DNA from: Candidatus Caccocola faecipullorum
GTDB lineage: Bacteria; Synergistota; Synergistia; Synergistales; Synergistaceae
Direction: 5' to 3'
NCBI GenBank assembly: GCA_018716365.1
Contig: DVKA01000270.1
Span: 1-6,495 of the forward strand
Length of the DNA stretch: 6,495 bases
Shown one piece after another: positions 1 to 5,595 of this stretch. The notes under the pieces are model-generated. The model searched no databases. It was given only the letters and a program-made list of their open reading frames with translations, and was not told the origin of the DNA. Position 1 is the first letter of the stretch, and every line of letters begins with the position of its first letter. Both the position numbers and the translations under genes were made by a program.

Positions 1-206
1 GCCGCCTTCGGGTAGTCTATTTCGCCGCGGTCGTAGACGACTTCCGACTTGGAAGCGCCGCCGCGGGCTTCCGGCCCGTAGGCCTGGCTCTGCACCGAGT
101 TGAGGCCTTCCGTACGGAGAGCTGCGGCCTCACCAAGGATCACCGCGGCGAGGATGACTCCCTGTCCGCCGGATCCAGCAACGCGAATTTCAAAACGATC
201 GCCCAT
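1..206 (-). CDS. korC: 2-oxoacid:ferredoxin oxidoreductase gamma subunit (KorC), N-terminal part
   Basis: Partial gene: it starts with ATG at 206-204 and runs off the left edge after 68 codons. I translated it by hand. The product begins MGDRFEIRVAGSGGQGV, which holds the glycine-rich GSGGQG motif (residues 11-16) of the gamma domain of pyruvate/2-oxoglutarate/2-oxoisovalerate ferredoxin oxidoreductases. Further on comes QSQAYGPEARGGASKSEVV, the second hallmark of this family. In the family this subunit contributes to CoA handling and assembly of the complex in the cytoplasm. An AGGAGG ribosome-binding site (220-215) lies 8 nt upstream of the ATG and overlaps the korB stop codon (221-219), so the two genes are translationally close. 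Full members are about 180-190 residues, so roughly two thirds is missing here. Family assignment is firm. The 2-oxoglutarate-specific label rests on the neighbouring subunits. Confidence 0.93.
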   Translation of the reverse strand, partial: MGDRFEIRVAGSGGQGVILAAVILGEAAALRTEGLNSVQSQAYGPEARGGASKSEVVYDRGEIDYPKA

Positions 207-218
207 GATCCGAACCTC

Positions 219-1049
219 CTATGCCTTTCCCTGCGCGCGCGCAATGACGTCGTTGTAACGGTCAGTGTACTCGCGGGCGGTCTCTATGTTGACGAACTCG
301 CCGACGACGATCTTGTCCTTGAGCTCCTCGGGCGACATCTTGTCGGCCTGGGCCTTGAGGACGGTGTGCTCTTTGAGATACTTGATGTTGTCGGTCGGGC
401 GGCTGCGCTTGTTCTTGCGTCCGAACTGCGTATGGCAGTAGGTGACGATCTCGACTACCGCGAAGCCCTTCTTCTGGTGCTCGATGGCTTTCTTGAGTAT
501 CTGCTCGCACTGCATCGGGTTTGCAACCGTGGCGCGCGCTACGAAGGTCGCACCGGCGCCTTCGGCGAGTTTGCAGACGTCGAAGACGGGGTCGATAGCG
601 CCGTACGGGGCGGTCGCGGCGAAGGCGCCTTCCGGCGTCGTCGGGGAGGCCTGGCCTCCGGTCATGCCGTAGATGTTGTTGTTCATGACTACGGCGGTGA
701 TGCCTATGTTGCGGCGGCAGGCGTGGATGAAGTGGTTGCCTCCGATGGCGGTTCCGTCTCCGTCGCCCATGACGTTGACTATCGTGAGTTCGGGATTCGC
801 CATCTTAACGCCGGTCGCAAAGGCGAGCGAACGTCCGTGCGCGGTGTGAAGCGTGCAGGCGTCTATATATCCAGGCATACGGCTGGAGCAGCCGATACCG
901 GACGAAATGCATATCTGCTCCTTGGGTATCTGGAGGTCGGCGAGGGCGCGGAGTATGGCGTGCATGATGATTCCGTGTCCGCAGCCGGGGCACCAGATAT
1001 GGGGCATGAACTTGGAACGCAGAAGTTTCTTAACGTCTTCGCGTGGCAT
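219..1049 (-). CDS. korB: 2-oxoacid:ferredoxin oxidoreductase beta subunit (KorB), TPP-binding
   Basis: 276-residue catalytic subunit that binds thiamine diphosphate and a [4Fe-4S] cluster. With KorA it decarboxylates a 2-oxoacid and passes electrons to ferredoxin, giving acyl-CoA. The TPP/Mg motif starts at GDGDG (residues 95-99) and ends at the Asn run NNNIYGMTGG (123-132). Four cysteines match the usual cluster ligands: C20 and C23 in WCPGCGHG, C54 in SGIGCSSR, and C205 in VTYCHTQFGRKN. All are present, so the protein looks functional. Length is typical for the beta subunit of the multi-subunit (KorABCD/VorABC) enzymes. The ATG (1049-1047) follows the korA stop by 2 nt. A very strong Shine-Dalgarno sequence, AAGGAGGTGG (1066-1057), lies inside the end of korA. 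Codons are strongly biased to C/G at the third position, consistent with high expression. Confidence 0.96.
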   Translation of the reverse strand: MPREDVKKLLRSKFMPHIWCPGCGHGIIMHAILRALADLQIPKEQICISSGIGCSSRMPGYIDACTLHTAHGRSLAFATGVKMANPELTIVNVMGDGDGTAIGGNHFIHACRRNIGITAVVMNNNIYGMTGGQASPTTPEGAFAATAPYGAIDPVFDVCKLAEGAGATFVARATVANPMQCEQILKKAIEHQKKGFAVVEIVTYCHTQFGRKNKRSRPTDNIKYLKEHTVLKAQADKMSPEELKDKIVVGEFVNIETAREYTDRYNDVIARAQGKA

Positions 1050-1051
1050 CG

Positions 1052-2182
1052 TTACGCCACCTCCTTGATGAAGGACATAATTTCCGCAGGCTTGTAGAGT
1101 TCGCCGTTGATGAGGCTCTTGCCGTGTACTTCGCAGTTGCCCTTGACGGCGCGCTCGACTTCGTGGACGAGCTGTCCGGCGTTGAGTTCGGGGACGATGA
1201 TGTGCTTGACGTTCTTCGAGAACGCGGCGATTTCCTTGTCCGGGAACGGCCAGATGGTGATGGGACGGAAGTGTCCGACCTTGACGCCCTCTTCGCGGAG
1301 CTCGCGGATGGCGCGGAGCGACGAGCGGGAGACGGAACCGTAGGAGACTACGACTATCTCAGCATCCTCCATGAAATCTTCTCTGTAAGAAACTATTTCG
1401 TCGCGGCAGCGGTCGACCTTGCGGATGATGCGGTTCGCCTTGAGGTCGATGTCCGGCGCGTCGTTCGTCGGGAAGCCCCACTCGTTGGTGGTGAGTCCCG
1501 TTACATGCCAGCGGTAGCCATCGCCGAAGGCCGGCATCGGCGGGATGTCGTCCTCGTCGGGACGGTAGGGGATGAAGTCGTCGGGAGCGACCGTCGGCTT
1601 CTTGCGGTTTACGATCTTGTAAGAGCCGGGCTCGGGGATGGTGATTTTCTCACGCATATGTCCGATGACTTCGTCGGCCATTACGAGGACGGGCTGGCGG
1701 AAACGCTCGGCCATGTTGAACGCTTCGATCGTCAGCGTGTAGCACTCGGTGATGGAGCACGGCGCGTAGGCTATCGTGGCGTGGTCGCCGTGGGTTCCCC
1801 ACTTGGCCTGCATTACGTCGGCCTGCGAAACCTTCGTCGGAAGTCCGGTCGACGGGCCGCCGCGCTGTACGTCGGCGACTACGAGCGGGATTTCCGCGAT
1901 GTAGCCGTATCCAAGAAGCTCCTGCTTGAGCGAGATTCCAGGGCCGGAGCTCGCCGTCATCGCCTTTTTGCCGGCGATCGACGCGCCGAGGGCGGAAGCG
2001 ATCCCTCCGATTTCATCTTCCATCTGGACGAATTTGCCGCCCAGCTTAGGAAGCTCTTCGGACATGACTTCCATTACTTCAGTCGACGGGGTGATAGGAT
2101 AGCCTCCGAAAAATCTGCATCCGGCGGCGATAGCGCCCATAGCTATGGCTTTGTTGCCCTGCCAGAATTCGTTCTGAGCCAT
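1052..2182 (-). CDS. korA: 2-oxoacid:ferredoxin oxidoreductase alpha subunit (KorA), probably 2-oxoglutarate type
   Basis: 376-residue alpha subunit carrying the pyrimidine-binding TPP domain and the transketolase-C-like domain II. Key motifs seen: YPITPSTE (28-35), MEDEIGG (54-60) with the Glu expected near TPP, TASSGPG (76-82), and QRGGPSTGLPTKVSQAD (106-122). The mid-region insert ending YRWHVTGLTTNEWGFPTN resembles the KorA family, which oxidises 2-oxoglutarate to succinyl-CoA. The C-terminal block VVSYGSVSRSS through GHFRPITIWPFP is the usual domain II. The length matches KorA better than VorB (about 350), but related enzymes acting on branched-chain 2-oxoacids are hard to exclude from sequence alone. 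The start ATG shares one base with the korD stop (TAATG, 2184-2180). An AAGGAG site (2199-2194) lies 11 nt upstream, inside korD. All four kor genes should be co-transcribed. Confidence 0.95.
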   Translation of the reverse strand: MAQNEFWQGNKAIAMGAIAAGCRFFGGYPITPSTEVMEVMSEELPKLGGKFVQMEDEIGGIASALGASIAGKKAMTASSGPGISLKQELLGYGYIAEIPLVVADVQRGGPSTGLPTKVSQADVMQAKWGTHGDHATIAYAPCSITECYTLTIEAFNMAERFRQPVLVMADEVIGHMREKITIPEPGSYKIVNRKKPTVAPDDFIPYRPDEDDIPPMPAFGDGYRWHVTGLTTNEWGFPTNDAPDIDLKANRIIRKVDRCRDEIVSYREDFMEDAEIVVVSYGSVSRSSLRAIRELREEGVKVGHFRPITIWPFPDKEIAAFSKNVKHIIVPELNAGQLVHEVERAVKGNCEVHGKSLINGELYKPAEIMSFIKEVA

Positions 2183-2385
2183 TACTGCTCACGCTCCTTA
2201 ACTGTGATTGCCAGGTCCGGGCAGATATTGTCGCACTGACGGCAGCCGATGCAGTCATCCTGACGCACGCCTTCGCACTTAACCCTATCGTTAAGTTCGA
2301 GAACTTTCTTGGGGCATATAGCGATGCAGAGGCCGCATCCTTTGCACCATTTCTCAACTACCTCGATGCTGAACTTCTTCGCCAA
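2182..2385 (-). CDS. korD: 2[4Fe-4S] ferredoxin subunit of 2-oxoacid oxidoreductase (KorD)
   Basis: Small dicluster ferredoxin that takes electrons from the TPP/FeS core and passes them to soluble ferredoxin. Two complete cluster motifs are visible, CKGCGLCIAICP and CIGCRQCDNICP, with the pattern CxxCxxCxxxCP twice, so both [4Fe-4S] sites should form. Start choice: an ATG exists at 2409-2407 (75-residue product) but has no Shine-Dalgarno sequence before it. A purine-rich AGGAAGGTGG (2400-2391) sits 5 nt before an in-frame TTG (2385-2383). That start gives a 67-residue protein beginning (M)AKKFSIEVVEKWCKGC, which looks like the usual N-terminus of this family. I therefore annotate the TTG start. 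The longer form remains possible and adds an extra Cys at position 2. First gene of the kor operon, overlapping korA by one base. Confidence 0.92.
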   Translation of the reverse strand: MAKKFSIEVVEKWCKGCGLCIAICPKKVLELNDRVKCEGVRQDDCIGCRQCDNICPDLAITVKEREQ

Positions 2386-2390
2386 AAGAC

Positions 2391-2400
2391 CCACCTTCCT
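2391..2400 (-). promoter_or_regulatory. Ribosome binding site deciding the korD TTG start
   Basis: The minus strand reads AGGAAGGTGG here, 5 nt upstream of the TTG codon at 2385-2383. It lies inside the reading frame that would start at the ATG at 2409, which itself has only AT-rich, non-purine-block sequence upstream. This favours TTG as the true korD start. Confidence 0.6.
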
Positions 2401-2447
2401 TCCACACATCTAATCAATTTTGTCTGTCAACCAGAAATGCAATATGA

Positions 2448-2474
2448 TTGGCATAACTGCGTTAATTATGCCAA
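2448..2474. promoter_or_regulatory. Perfect inverted repeat overlapping the kor promoter: candidate operator
   Basis: TTGGCATAA (2448-2456) and TTATGCCAA (2466-2474) form a perfect 9-bp inverted repeat with a 9-nt spacer. One arm covers the predicted -10 box of the kor promoter and the other lies at or just past the predicted start site, where a repressor dimer would block transcription. No T-run follows in either direction, so it is not an intrinsic terminator. I do not recognise it as the site of a named regulator. Confidence 0.55.
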
Positions 2475-2493
2475 AACTTCTGCATATATTCAA
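2465..2493 (-). promoter_or_regulatory. Predicted sigma70-type promoter of the kor operon
   Basis: On the minus strand a -35 element TTGAAT (2493-2488) and a -10 element CATAAT (2470-2465; 5 of 6 match to TATAAT) are separated by exactly 17 nt. The predicted start site is near 2458, giving a leader of about 70 nt to the korD TTG codon. It lies in the only sizeable gap between tsaB and korD, where the start of a new transcript is expected. A nearby perfect TTGACA (2430-2425) has no acceptable -10 element at 16-18 nt, so I prefer the upstream pair. Confidence 0.55.
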
Positions 2494-2545
2494 GGTGTAG
2501 CGTGATTTCTCTATTTTCTGACACTTTAGAAGTATTGAAAATATT

Positions 2546-3208
2546 TTATAAACTTGTCGGGCCGATGTCCGGCGCACGCAAATACGTTCCGCGTATCGCC
2601 TCAGGCGCGACGGCGAGAGCGGCACGTTCGATCCCCATTAGCGCGCAGGCCCCGCCCGAGGCGCCCTCTCGCGGCACGACGCAGCAGCCGCATTCCGCAA
2701 GCGCAGGATATTGCTCCATGTCCGGCGAAACTATCGCGACGGAGGGATAGGCGGCCAGTTGTTCCGCGAGCTCGGAGACGCGGACGAAGCACGGCGCGAT
2801 TATCTCATGCAGAACGCCGCCGCGGGCTTCGTAGAGCGCTGCGTAGCAATGCGACGCGCGCGCGCGGAAGACCGGCGCGAGAAGTTCATATTCGTTCCTC
2901 ATGTCCCAGACGAAAAGTTCGAGCGACGAGAGCGGCACGGCCTTCACGCCGAGCGCGCGGGCGAGCGCCGCACCGTAGGCTATTCCCGCCCTGATGCCAG
3001 TGTAATATCCGGGGCCTGTGCCGAGCGCGACTAAAGATATATCTCCAAGCGCGACGCCTGCCGCGGCGAGCGTCTCTTCAGCTATGGACGGAAGCAGCTC
3101 CGACTGGCGGCGCGCCAGCTCCCTGTTCGTTTCGGCGAGTATCGCGCCCCCGTCCGCGACGCCGGCGTTCGTCCAGCGTCCCGCGCAGTTTATGCCAAGT
3201 ACAGCCAT
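2546..3208 (-). CDS. tsaB: tRNA threonylcarbamoyladenosine biosynthesis protein TsaB
   Basis: 220-residue ASKHA-fold protein. TsaB pairs with TsaD, and with TsaE assists transfer of the threonylcarbamoyl group to A37 of ANN-decoding tRNAs (t6A). Seen: RRQSELLPSIAEETL (33-47), the diagnostic TGPGYYTGIRAG segment (64-75; usual form GPGSFTGLRIG), VPLSSLE (91-97), and the C-terminal TYLRAPDI segment typical of the family. Length is normal for TsaB, which lacks the TsaD metal-binding histidines. Odd point: the N-terminal loop usually reads LALDTS but here reads LGINCAG (residues 4-10), so the phosphate-loop-like Asp-Thr-Ser is missing. The start ATG overlaps the tsaE stop by one base (TAATG, 3210-3206), with GGAGAGG a few bases upstream. 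It is the last gene of the five-gene cluster. No clear terminator follows. TsaD and TsaC are not in the window. Confidence 0.93.
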   Translation of the reverse strand: MAVLGINCAGRWTNAGVADGGAILAETNRELARRQSELLPSIAEETLAAAGVALGDISLVALGTGPGYYTGIRAGIAYGAALARALGVKAVPLSSLELFVWDMRNEYELLAPVFRARASHCYAALYEARGGVLHEIIAPCFVRVSELAEQLAAYPSVAIVSPDMEQYPALAECGCCVVPREGASGGACALMGIERAALAVAPEAIRGTYLRAPDIGPTSL

Positions 3209-3714
3209 TATTTATCCTCTCCGGGAAGTATTTTATCTTTCATCTTTACAAGCAGTTCAGCCTCGCGTTTTCCGAAGGCCTCGAAAACAATCGTCCGAGC
3301 CTCCGCGTCGCCGGGAACCGGCAGGAATTCGACTTCAAGCCGCTCTTCGGGACGTTCGCGCCATCTTTCGGCCCACTCCACCGCGGCGGCGAAACCGTCG
3401 TCAAGATACTCATCTATGCCGAGCGACTCTATTTCGTCCTCGTCTTCGAGGCGGTAAAGGTCGACGTGAAGGAGAGGCACCTTCGCGTCGTATTCGTTCA
3501 TTATCACGAAGGTCGGGCTTTTAACCCTATCGTACCCAACGGCGCGGCCTATTCCCTGCGTGAAGCGGGTCTTGCCCATTCCAAGCTCGCCTTTCAGAAG
3601 TATCAGCAGGCCGGGATAGAGCGATTCGCCAAGCGCGCGTCCCGCGGCGAATGTGTCGTCGGGACTTTCGCTTATGATTGAAAATGAATTAGCGCAGGAG
3701 CTGAGGAATTTCAT
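3208..3714 (-). CDS. tsaE: tRNA threonylcarbamoyladenosine biosynthesis ATPase TsaE
   Basis: 168-residue P-loop ATPase that drives the TsaB-TsaD-TsaE cycle for t6A formation in tRNA. Walker A is GELGMGKT (42-49). Further family blocks follow: VKSPTFVIMNEY (64-75), HVDLYRLED (83-91) with the Walker B-like Asp, and VEWAER (112-117). All expected motifs are intact and length is typical, with a short charged C-terminal tail. Start: ATG at 3714-3712, inside the end of nnr, so the genes overlap by 26 nt. GGGAGA lies about 6 nt upstream within nnr coding sequence and supports this start. The residues before the first conserved block (SESPDDTFAAGRALGE) are few, so a later start is unlikely. The overlaps at both ends suggest coupled translation with nnr and tsaB. 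Confidence 0.96.
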   Translation of the reverse strand: MKFLSSCANSFSIISESPDDTFAAGRALGESLYPGLLILLKGELGMGKTRFTQGIGRAVGYDRVKSPTFVIMNEYDAKVPLLHVDLYRLEDEDEIESLGIDEYLDDGFAAAVEWAERWRERPEERLEVEFLPVPGDAEARTIVFEAFGKREAELLVKMKDKILPGEDK

Positions 3715-5221
3715 CGGCTATCTCCCGCGCGAGCGTGCCGCGCAGCCCGTTTTTCTTTTCAAGCCTTTCCCCCGCCGCGCCGTGCGCGAGCGCTCCGGCG
3801 GCCGCCGCGTCCATAACCGAAAGGCCGGAGGCCATCATCGCGCCTATAACGCCGCTCAGCACGTCGCCGGAACCTGGAACTGCGAGCGCCGGAGAACCGG
3901 CGGCTATCATGCGGAGCTCGCCGGACGAGGAAGCTATCAAGGTGTTGCAGCCTTTCAGAAGCGCCTGCCCCGCCTTTCTCGTCAGCGCGCGCGCGGATTT
4001 TTCACGCGACGCGCCTACTTCGGCTGCGCTTACGCCGAGTATGCGCGCAGCCTCGCCTCCGTGCGGCGTCAACAGGACGTTAGTGCGTTCTTCAAGCCTG
4101 TCAAAATCGCGCGCGAAGAAATAGAGCATATCAGCGTCTACAAGCAGCGGCGCGCGCCAGTTGTTCCAGAACCACGAGAAAAGCTCTCCGGCCTCTTCAC
4201 CGCGTCCCATGCCGGGGCCTATCGCCGCCGCGCCGCACCTCGGCATCCATTCGGCGATCATAGCCTCGGCCTTCTCCGCCGTCACAACGCCGCCGCACGC
4301 CGGCAGCGGCAAAATGACGGCTTCGGGCAGCGCCGCGGAGATTTCCGACGCCATGAATTCTGGGACGGCGAGATATACGAGCCCAGCTCCGGCGCGCAGC
4401 GCGCCGAGCGCCGCAAGCAGAGGCGCGCCGCGGTACGCCGCGCTCCCCGCGCATATCAGCAGCGAGCCGCGCTCCGTCTTGTGTATTGTCCGCGAAACAG
4501 ACGGCAGCATATTTTTTATATCTTCTTCGTAATAGAGGGAAAGTGCCGGCATATGCGGAAGAACATTTGAAGCGGGAACGCCTATGTCGGCGGTCGTTAT
4601 CATTCCGCAGGCTTCAAGCGCGGGCGAAAACGCCATCCCCTTCTTCGGAGCGAGGAAAGTCACAGTCGCGGCGGCGCGGACGCATGGCTCGTAACAGAGG
4701 CCGCTCTCCGGGTCTATACCGGACGGGATGTCGAGGGCCAGAATATTTTCACATCCTGCCGAGAGCTTTATAAGCCGCCCCGCTTCTCCGCGCGGCGCGC
4801 CGGTAGTGCCTGTGCCGAGAAGCGCGTCCAGAACGACAGCCGCGCCGCCGAGCAGATTTTTCACTGCGCGGTCGTCTAATGACGGCGAATCCGCAATATG
4901 CAGATTTTCGCCCTCAAGCTCGCGGATTATTTGCAGATTTATCGCGGCGTCGTTTTTATACTTGCAGTCTTCCGCCGTTTTCAAAACAACTACGTGGCGT
5001 CCGCGCAGCAGCAGATGGCGGGCCGCCGCAAAGCCGTCGCCGCCGTTGTTGCCGTGGCCAGCGAGTATGACGAACGGGCCGTCCCCGCGCGCCATAGTTT
5101 CCGCCTTATCCGCAGCGGCGCGCGCCGCGTTCTCCATCAGCACGACGGACGGGACTTTATAGCGTCCGGCGGCTATTCCGTCCGCCTCGCGCACATCCGA
5201 CGGCATATAGAAATTTTTCAT
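3689..5221 (-). CDS. nnr: Bifunctional NAD(P)H-hydrate epimerase / ADP-dependent NAD(P)H-hydrate dehydratase
   Basis: 510-residue fusion of the two metabolite-repair enzymes that restore hydrated, damaged NADH/NADPH. The N-terminal YjeF_N epimerase half (about 1-225) shows LMENAARAA (28-36), AGHGNNGGDGF (54-64), LDALLGTG (131-138) and ALDIPSGID (162-170). The C-terminal ADP-dependent dehydratase half (about 240-510, ribokinase-like fold) shows HKTERGSLLI (247-256), AIGPGMG (333-339), VDAD (361-364), LTPHGGEAARILG (384-396), and the catalytic GSGDVLSG (450-457). Both halves keep their core motifs, so both activities are expected. Some positions differ from the common consensus, such as CAGS in place of a GGS block and DADML in place of DADAL. 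Starts 4 nt after the acpS stop with GGAGG (5235-5231) 9 nt upstream. Its last 26 nt overlap tsaE. Confidence 0.96.
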   Translation of the reverse strand: MKNFYMPSDVREADGIAAGRYKVPSVVLMENAARAAADKAETMARGDGPFVILAGHGNNGGDGFAAARHLLLRGRHVVVLKTAEDCKYKNDAAINLQIIRELEGENLHIADSPSLDDRAVKNLLGGAAVVLDALLGTGTTGAPRGEAGRLIKLSAGCENILALDIPSGIDPESGLCYEPCVRAAATVTFLAPKKGMAFSPALEACGMITTADIGVPASNVLPHMPALSLYYEEDIKNMLPSVSRTIHKTERGSLLICAGSAAYRGAPLLAALGALRAGAGLVYLAVPEFMASEISAALPEAVILPLPACGGVVTAEKAEAMIAEWMPRCGAAAIGPGMGRGEEAGELFSWFWNNWRAPLLVDADMLYFFARDFDRLEERTNVLLTPHGGEAARILGVSAAEVGASREKSARALTRKAGQALLKGCNTLIASSSGELRMIAAGSPALAVPGSGDVLSGVIGAMMASGLSVMDAAAAGALAHGAAGERLEKKNGLRGTLAREIADEIPQLLR

Positions 5222-5225
5222 TTTA

Positions 5226-5591
5226 TTACCCCTCCAGAACGACCATCGCGACGGCCATACCGGCTTCGTGCGATATGCTCAGAAAAACCTTTTTTATTCC
5301 CTCGTCTTCAAGGCGTTTTTTGAATGCTTCCGAAAAATCAAAGCGCGGCCCGCGCTCCGTCCGCACAACCTCGCACGAATCGAGCCCCATCACGCCAAGC
5401 CCCCAGCCTCCGGCCTTCGCCAGAGCCTCCTTTGCTGCGAACGCGGCGGCGTAATGAGCCGCGGGGTCGCCGCGCCCTTCGGCGTACTCGATTTCGCCCT
5501 CAGAAAATACCCGGGACGCAAAGCCCTCGCGCGCGACGGCCTTCTTCATACGACCAATGTCGCACAAATCGACTCCTATACCGAGGACCAT
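5226..5591 (-). CDS. acpS: Holo-[acyl-carrier-protein] synthase AcpS
   Basis: Small 4'-phosphopantetheinyl transferase (121 residues from this start) that moves phosphopantetheine from CoA onto a serine of acyl carrier protein, as needed for fatty acid synthesis. Hallmarks: the N-terminal GIGVDLCDIGRM with the Mg-binding Asp, AAFAAKEALAKA with the second Mg-binding Glu, and the late SISHE block. Start: a GTG (5594-5592) directly precedes the ATG (5591-5589). The ATG start gives MVLGIGVDL, the usual AcpS N-terminus, so I prefer it; the GTG would add one residue. There is no strong Shine-Dalgarno sequence, and translation probably couples to the upstream gene, whose stop codon ends 4 nt before the ATG. 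An acpS-nnr order is common in bacteria. Confidence 0.95.
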   Translation of the reverse strand: MVLGIGVDLCDIGRMKKAVAREGFASRVFSEGEIEYAEGRGDPAAHYAAAFAAKEALAKAGGWGLGVMGLDSCEVVRTERGPRFDFSEAFKKRLEDEGIKKVFLSISHEAGMAVAMVVLEG

Positions 5592-5595
5592 CACG

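Noticed and set aside
1043..2239. A 398-codon open frame on the plus strand, antisense to korA and korD
   Set aside because: It lies opposite a clearly recognised gene and has no recognisable motif. It is explained by the absence of TTA, CTA and TCA codons in korA, and its translated content is low-complexity Arg/Asp/Val-rich.
2425..2430. A perfect TTGACA -35 hexamer upstream of korD on the minus strand
   Set aside because: No -10-like sequence occurs at 16-18 nt downstream (the positions read GTGTGG-like), and the start site would fall at or inside the coding region.
2521..2547. AT-rich small palindromes just after the tsaB stop as an intrinsic terminator
   Set aside because: The stems are 4-5 bp with mismatches and few G-C pairs, and no adjoining T-tract is seen.
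2856..2870. Alternating CG tract (also at 231-242) as a Z-DNA or regulatory element
   Set aside because: Both tracts lie inside coding sequence of GC-rich genes and follow from Ala/Arg codons.
3653..4570. A 305-codon open frame on the plus strand opposite nnr
   Set aside because: Shadow of a GC-rich gene with intact epimerase/dehydratase motifs on the minus strand. The translation is Arg/Ala-rich with no known domain.
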